16,858 nucleotides of DNA. Source: Acidaminococcus fermentans. GTDB lineage: Bacteria > Bacillota_C > Negativicutes > Acidaminococcales > Acidaminococcaceae. Every line of letters starts with the position of its first letter. Position 1 is the stretch's first letter. The translations under genes and the position numbers were made by a program. Location: assembly GCA_004555735.1 (NCBI GenBank), contig SFHH01000027.1, positions 1-16,858 of the forward strand, given 5' to 3'. This document shows positions 8,811 to 14,200 of the stretch, piece by piece. Below the pieces are notes generated by a model. It ran no database searches. It was given only the letters and a program-made list of their open reading frames with translations, and was not told where the DNA came from.

Positions 8811-8980
8811 AAGGAAGGAGGAACGCTTATCGATAACCGGGCGTTGGAGGGGAACCAGATTACCGATTCGCTTTGCTGAAGATCCTTGAGGGAGAAGGAA
8901 AAAGAGTACGCGGAGAGGGTGTACTGCGTTTAATCGGGACCTGGTGCAGAAAGAGTTCTGTTCCAGGCTTTTTCTTTTTG
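8811..8980 (+). promoter_or_regulatory. Structured 5' leader of the adhesin gene, candidate attenuator or riboswitch
   Basis: The 450-nt gap 8596-9045 holds no convincing gene; its second half folds repeatedly. After a purine-rich AAGGAAGGAGG (8811-8821) come hairpin AACGC/GCGTT (8822-8845), then a long helix CCGATTCGC (8863-8871) with GCG-TTT-AATCGG (8926-8937). That helix encloses two hairpins: TCCTT/AAGGA (8883-8899) and AGTACGC/GTGTACT (8905-8925). The helix can extend through ACCAG (8854-8858) with CTGGT (8941-8945). That extension uses the same bases as the 5' arm of the terminator at 8940-8979, so the two folds exclude each other. I do not recognise a known riboswitch class; GGGGAACCAG is faintly like part of the c-di-AMP (ydaO) motif, but its other conserved blocks are missing. 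No start codon sits at a proper distance after the purine-rich stretch. Confidence 0.5.
8940..8979 (+). terminator. Intrinsic terminator upstream of the adhesin start
   Basis: CCTGG (8940-8944) pairs with CCAGG (8963-8967), with the inner stem CAGAA/TTCTG (8947-8951 and 8956-8960) and loop AGAG, followed by CTTTTTCTTTTT. It ends 66 nt before the adhesin ATG and would cut off transcription of the adhesin unless the alternative helix forms. It could also be the 3' end of a separate small RNA. Confidence 0.75.
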
Positions 8981-9045
8981 TGGACCGAGCCTTTCTTCTA
9001 GGCCATCTTCAGGAAAACCAGATTTTCAAAAGAAAGGAAGCCATA

Positions 9046-9915
9046 ATGAATAAAATCTATAAAGTCATCTGGAGCAAAGTCAAAAACTGTTATGTAGTCG
9101 TGTCGGAAATCGCACGGAACCATGGGAAGGAACATTCCAACCGGAATTCCGTACCGAAGGAAGTCTACAGCCTGACACTGGCCCTGGGGCTGGCTTTCTC
9201 TTCGGTCCCCCTGGCTTCTGCCGCTGCCACCAATTCCGGCAATGCTGTGGCTAACCAGGCGGTGAATATCGAGAACGAGACAGAAACCAAGGCCCAGGGA
9301 ACAGATGCCTATGCCACCTATGATTCTCAGGGCAACCTGATCGTGGGGAAGGACAACCAGGTCTCTCCCATCCAGAAGGATCCCAAGAACGGCAATGCAC
9401 GGTCGGATAAGCAGGCGGAAAATGTGGCGCTGGGGACCCGGAACGGGGTGGGCAAATTCACCCATTCTACAGAGACTAAGAAGCCCATCAGCGGGGATGA
9501 ATCTTACGCCTATCAGAAGCTGGATACGGAATGGATCACGGTCAAAGTCTACAATCCCAACACCGACTCCTATGATGACAAACAGGTGGAAGTCTATAAA
9601 CTGACTCCCGGCCAGTACATGGATGATGAGTATAATGTCCGGGCCAAATATCCGGAACGGAGCTATTACAGCACGGATGAAGACTACCGCAAGGCGGTAG
9701 AAGTCTATAACAATGTGGCCACCTATTACGGCCAGGACCGGACCCGCCAGTCCTATTACACCAGCGGAGCTACCGCAGTGGGCGTGGACAATGTGGCCGA
9801 AGGGGACCGTTCCACAGCCATCGGCAATAAGGCCAAGGTCCTGAATTCCGTCAGCAGCTACTATGTGGACCGCTACGGCAAACTGACCAGTGACAAGGAT
9901 TCTGCCGGTTACTAG
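9046..9915 (+). CDS. N-terminal part of the trimeric autotransporter: ESPR, signal peptide and start of head
   Basis: The product as literally encoded: 289 residues. Residues 1-25 (MNKIYKVIWSKVKNCYVVVS...) are a typical extended signal peptide region (ESPR), a feature of large autotransporters exported by Sec. A hydrophobic core follows (about 40-57), with a likely cleavage after PLASAA (55-60). The mature part contains NVALGTRNGV and then an acidic, Tyr-rich insert (about 150-245). The first YadA-head motifs, ATAVGVDNVAEG and STAIGNKAKV, follow. The ATG at 9046 is chosen over 8944 because 8944 lies inside the terminator hairpin, while ESPR begins exactly at 9046 and has a good ribosome binding site. 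On its own this fragment has no membrane anchor and would be released to the periplasm. Confidence 0.9.
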   Translation: MNKIYKVIWSKVKNCYVVVSEIARNHGKEHSNRNSVPKEVYSLTLALGLAFSSVPLASAAATNSGNAVANQAVNIENETETKAQGTDAYATYDSQGNLIVGKDNQVSPIQKDPKNGNARSDKQAENVALGTRNGVGKFTHSTETKKPISGDESYAYQKLDTEWITVKVYNPNTDSYDDKQVEVYKLTPGQYMDDEYNVRAKYPERSYYSTDEDYRKAVEVYNNVATYYGQDRTRQSYYTSGATAVGVDNVAEGDRSTAIGNKAKVLNSVSSYYVDRYGKLTSDKDSAGY

Positions 9916-11235
9916 CTGGATGACCAGGGGAATATCACTAATAGCCGGCAGGGACACTATGCCTCTGACGGGACCTTTGTAGACCGATACTACATGGTGC
10001 CCCGTCTCATCGATTCCACCGATGCAGTGGCCGTGGGCAGCGATGTGACGGCAGAAGGCCGGTCGGCTGTAGCTATCGGCCATGAGTCCTATGCCAAGGA
10101 ATACAGTGTGGCCATCGGAGAAAACAGCGTGACCGACTATATGGGCGTAGCCATCGGCAAGGACAACAAGGCCAAGTATGCCAGCACGGCCATTGGTCAT
10201 GACAACAGTGCCGATGGATATTATACGGCGACGCTGGGGGTCAACAATACGGCCCATGGTGACGAAAGCACCGCCATCGGCTATGGCAACAGCGTGGATG
10301 GCCAGCAGCAGAACGGGGGCACCACGCCGAAAGCCGCTTATACCCATGTACTGGGCTCCAATAATACGGTAAAGGGCAATTATAATGCGGTATTCGGCGA
10401 TACCAACACCGTGACTGGGGCCTATGCCCTGGCTCTGGGCGGCCACAATAAAATCAGCGGGGAAAATACGAATGATGCGGATGGGGACTACGGCATCGCC
10501 ATCGGCTACGGCAATACGGCGGAAAACAATGCCCTGGCCCTGGGCCTGAACAGCAAGGCCATCCATGACGGCAGCATTGCCATCGGGAAGTCGGTCAATA
10601 CTACAGGGGACAACAACAATAAGGCCACTGATTCCATTGCTATCGGCACCAAAGCAGCCGTCCATATGAAGAACGGGATCGCCCTGGGGGAAGAAGCCTA
10701 TGCCGGGAATAACGGGGATGACAGCGAAGGAGCCATTTCTATCGGCCATCAGGCAAGTTCTGCTGCCGGGGAAAGCATCGCCATCGGGACGAAAGCTACT
10801 ACTGGCAATAACAATGGTTCCACGGGCATGAAGAATATCGGGGCTATCGCCATCGGTTCCAATTCCACGGCGGATACGGTCTATGACATTGCCATGGGGT
10901 GGGGCGCCAATACTAAGAATACGACAAATGGCGGCGCCATCGCCCTGGGCCATAATGCCACCATCGAACAGGGCGGCCAGGCATCAGTGGCCATCGGGGA
11001 TTCCGCCCGGGTCAAGGAGAACCTCCACGATGCCGTGGCCCTGGGCAGCCAGGCTTATGCGGACCGGGCAGCCAATAATCAGGGCGGATATGACCCGGCA
11101 AGCAATAGCAAAGATCACAATGCCGGTTCGGATCCGGTATGGAATTCTACCCTGGCAGCTGTTTCCGTAGGTTCTGCAGCCCGGACGGAATGGAATCAGA
11201 CTAACCAAAAGAACATTTCTTATGCCCAGCAGACC
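9772..11235 (+). other. Adhesin head block 1 (YadA-head repeats)
   Basis: Repeated short motifs such as ATAVGVDNVAEG, STAIGNKAK, SVAIGENSV, GVAIGKDNK, NALALGLNSKA and SIAIGTKA, about 14-20 residues apart. In the YadA family each repeat is one turn of a left-handed beta-roll in the trimeric head. Longer loops break the regular spacing, for example the QQQNGGTTPKA insert near 10305-10338. The amber codon falls within this block. Confidence 0.85.
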
Positions 11236-14200
11236 CGCCAGATCACCAATGTGGCAGCCGGGAAGGAAGATACGGATGCCGTCAACGTGGCCCAGCTGAA
11301 ACAAGTGGTCGATCTGGTCAATAACAGCGGTGGCGGAAGCGGAACCGGCGGCAGCGGCGTCCATGATTACAGCGTGAATTCTGTTGATTCGGCCAACGAC
11401 ACTAACTACAACAATACTGGTGCTACCGGGACGAATGCCATGGCTGCGGGGGTCAGTGCCTCGGCAACGGGTGCCCATTCGGTAGCTGTCGGTAACGGCG
11501 CAACCGCCAAAGGTCAAGATTCTATTGCTCTTGGTACGGGCGCCGTAGCAGACGGAATCGGTGCTACCGTTATTGGACAGTACAATACGGCGTTAGGCCA
11601 AAATTCACTGGCCTTCGGCGGCGGTTATAATAAGGACCAGAAAGGGAATACTGCCAGCGGCGTCGCTTCGGTAGCCTTTGGGGAAGGAACCCAGGCTATT
11701 GCCGAAGGGACCCTGGCCTTTGGGGCGAATACTCAGGCCGGTTCCACTGAAAAAGATAAAAAAGGCATTCCCTTGGGACAGAATGCCGTAGCTTTCGGCA
11801 ACGGGACAAAAGCCACCGGAGGCCGTTCCTTGGCTTTTGGAGAACGAACCGTTGCCAGCGCCAACGATGCCACGGCTTTTGGCAATGAAAGCATTGCTTC
11901 CAGCATAGGAGCCACGGCTTTTGGAAATAAGAACCAGGCCACTGGACTGTACGCTACGGCCTGGGGCGGCGGAGATAAAACCGTCGACAATGGAGATGGG
12001 ACCACGTCTAAAATCGGTACTGTAGCCAGCGGCACCTATGCTACTGCTTTTGGGGAACGGACGGAAGCCAGCGGAGAAAGTGCCACCGCTTTCGGCAGCG
12101 ATTCCACCGCCAGCGGGAAAAATGCCCTGGCCTTCGGGGAAAACTCCACTGCTGAAGGAGAAAATTCTCTGGCAGCTTTGGGCGGTACTGTAGCCAAGGA
12201 CGCCGTCAATGCGGCTGCTATCGGCAAAGATGCTCAGGCCAAACTGGCGGACAGCGTGGCTCTAGGCAGCGGAGCTGTAGCTGACCGGCAGAGCGGCACC
12301 AAAGGGTATGATGCGGCCACCGGGGCAGAAACTACTCAAGCATCTCCCATTTGGGTCGCCAAGGCCAATGCCATCGCTGTGGGCAACGGCAGCACCCTGA
12401 CTCGGCAAATCACCGGGGTGGCAGCCGGTTCCCAGGATACGGATGCGGTGAACCTGGCCCAGCTGAAAGAAGTGGGCAAACTGGCAAGGAAGCACACCAC
12501 TGTTTCCGTAGGAGGTACGCACGCCACGGCCGATGATACTTTGGTCAAAGGCGGCAACCTGGAACTGAAACGGCATACCACCGGTGGTCAGGCCAATTAC
12601 AACGTGGCACTGAGCAAGGATGTGGTCCTGGGCGAACAGGAAGAACACAAAGGCGGCAGTCTGGTAGTAAACAGCGTGGCCCAGTTCCGGACGGCTCCGG
12701 GTTCCCAAGAGACCGATCCGGTGAAAGAAGCCGTCAAGATCGACGGGACCACGGTTTCCGTGGTGAAGAACGACGGCACCAATGACCAGCGCCAGGTAGT
12801 CCTGGGCGTGGGCCAGGATACGGGCGGCTATGTGGCTCTGTTCGAAAAGACGGGCAAGACGCCTACCTACATCTTCAATGCCATCAGCTCGGGCATTACC
12901 TACCTGAAGGACAACCAGACCTATCCGGCGGACCAGGCCAACGAATTCAAACGTCTGGAATACGGGGACATCACCAACGGTTCCACTCAGTTCATCGCTA
13001 CCCTGGATGATGGGCTGAAATTCAGCGGCGATCAGGGCACAGCTTCTGCCGTGAAACTGAACCAGAAACTCAGTGTTACCGGCGGAGAAACCAACAAAGA
13101 CAATCTGGTCACAGCTAACAACATCGGCGTCGTTTCCAGCCAGGATGGGGACAATGGCAAGCTGGAAATCAAACTGAATAAAGACCTCACGGGTCTCAAT
13201 ACGGTCACGGCCGGCAAGGCCAAAATCGGCCACAGCGCTGATGGGGTGCTGGATATGGTCCAGAACGGACAGCCCACTGGCGGCCATGCCAAAGGCGGGG
13301 ACTATGTAACGGGCCTGACCAACAAAGAATGGACCGTTAAAGACCCCACCTATGTGAGCGGACGGGCCGCTACGGAAGATGAACTGCAAATCGTCTCCGA
13401 TGCGGTGAGCGGCAACACCACCAGCATTACCAATAACACGACCCAGATCACCAACAATACCAATACCATCGCCAAAGGCCTGAGCTTCACCACCAACACC
13501 AAAGATGCAGCTAATACTACAGAAAATTACACAGGGTACAAAGTGGTGAAACGGAGCCTGGGGGATACCATCGCCATCAAGGCCAGCGACGAAGCCGATG
13601 GGCACAGCTACAGCACGGCCAATCTGACTACCCGGATTGCAGAGAATGGGGATATCTCCATCCTGATGGATGAAAAGCCCTCGTTCACTACGGTAACTAC
13701 GGGCGACGTAATCTATATGGGCAATCCTGACAGGAAGGATAAGGACGGGAAAGTGGCCCAGGCGGATACCATCGTCCATTATGGGGATAAGACTCTGACG
13801 GATGGCAAGAACATTACTACGTCCGATAACGAAACCAAGTCCACTCGGCTGGGGTACCAGGACGCCCAGGGGCTCCGCCACGATATCGCTACTATGGACG
13901 ACGGCCAGATCTACGCCGGGGATATCACCAGCGACGGGAAACTGGATGAAAAGGGATTTGCCCGGACCCTGAACCAGAAGACCACCATCAACGGCGGTGT
14001 GAGGGAAACAGGGAAACTCACCGACGGCAACATCGGCGTAGTTTCCAACGGTACCGATACCCTGACGGTGAAACTGGCTAAGGAACTGAAAAACCTGACT
14101 TCTGTCACCACAGGAAATACGAAACTGGAAGGTAAGGGGCTGACCATCACCAATACCACGGATGAAACGAAAAATGTGGTCATCAATGGTGACAAGATTT

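Noticed and set aside
8822..8940. Known riboswitch or T-box classes for the adhesin leader (c-di-AMP ydaO, c-di-GMP-I, TPP, cobalamin, T-box)
   Set aside because: Only short chance similarities such as GGGGAACCA were seen; the other conserved blocks of each class, including the T-box GGTACCGCG-type sequence, are missing.
8944..9045. An upstream ATG at 8944 in frame with the adhesin, adding 34 residues
   Set aside because: It lies inside the terminator hairpin and adds residues before a textbook ESPR start; ATG 9046 has a proper ribosome binding site.
8998..10953. A 651-codon open frame on the minus strand opposite the adhesin N-terminus and head 1
   Set aside because: It crosses the leader and terminator, has no ribosome binding site, and reads as a low-complexity G/I/D/V-rich string that mirrors the repeated Gly/Ala/Ile codons of the adhesin. 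It is a codon-bias shadow. It is also open across the amber codon, so it is no evidence about that stop.
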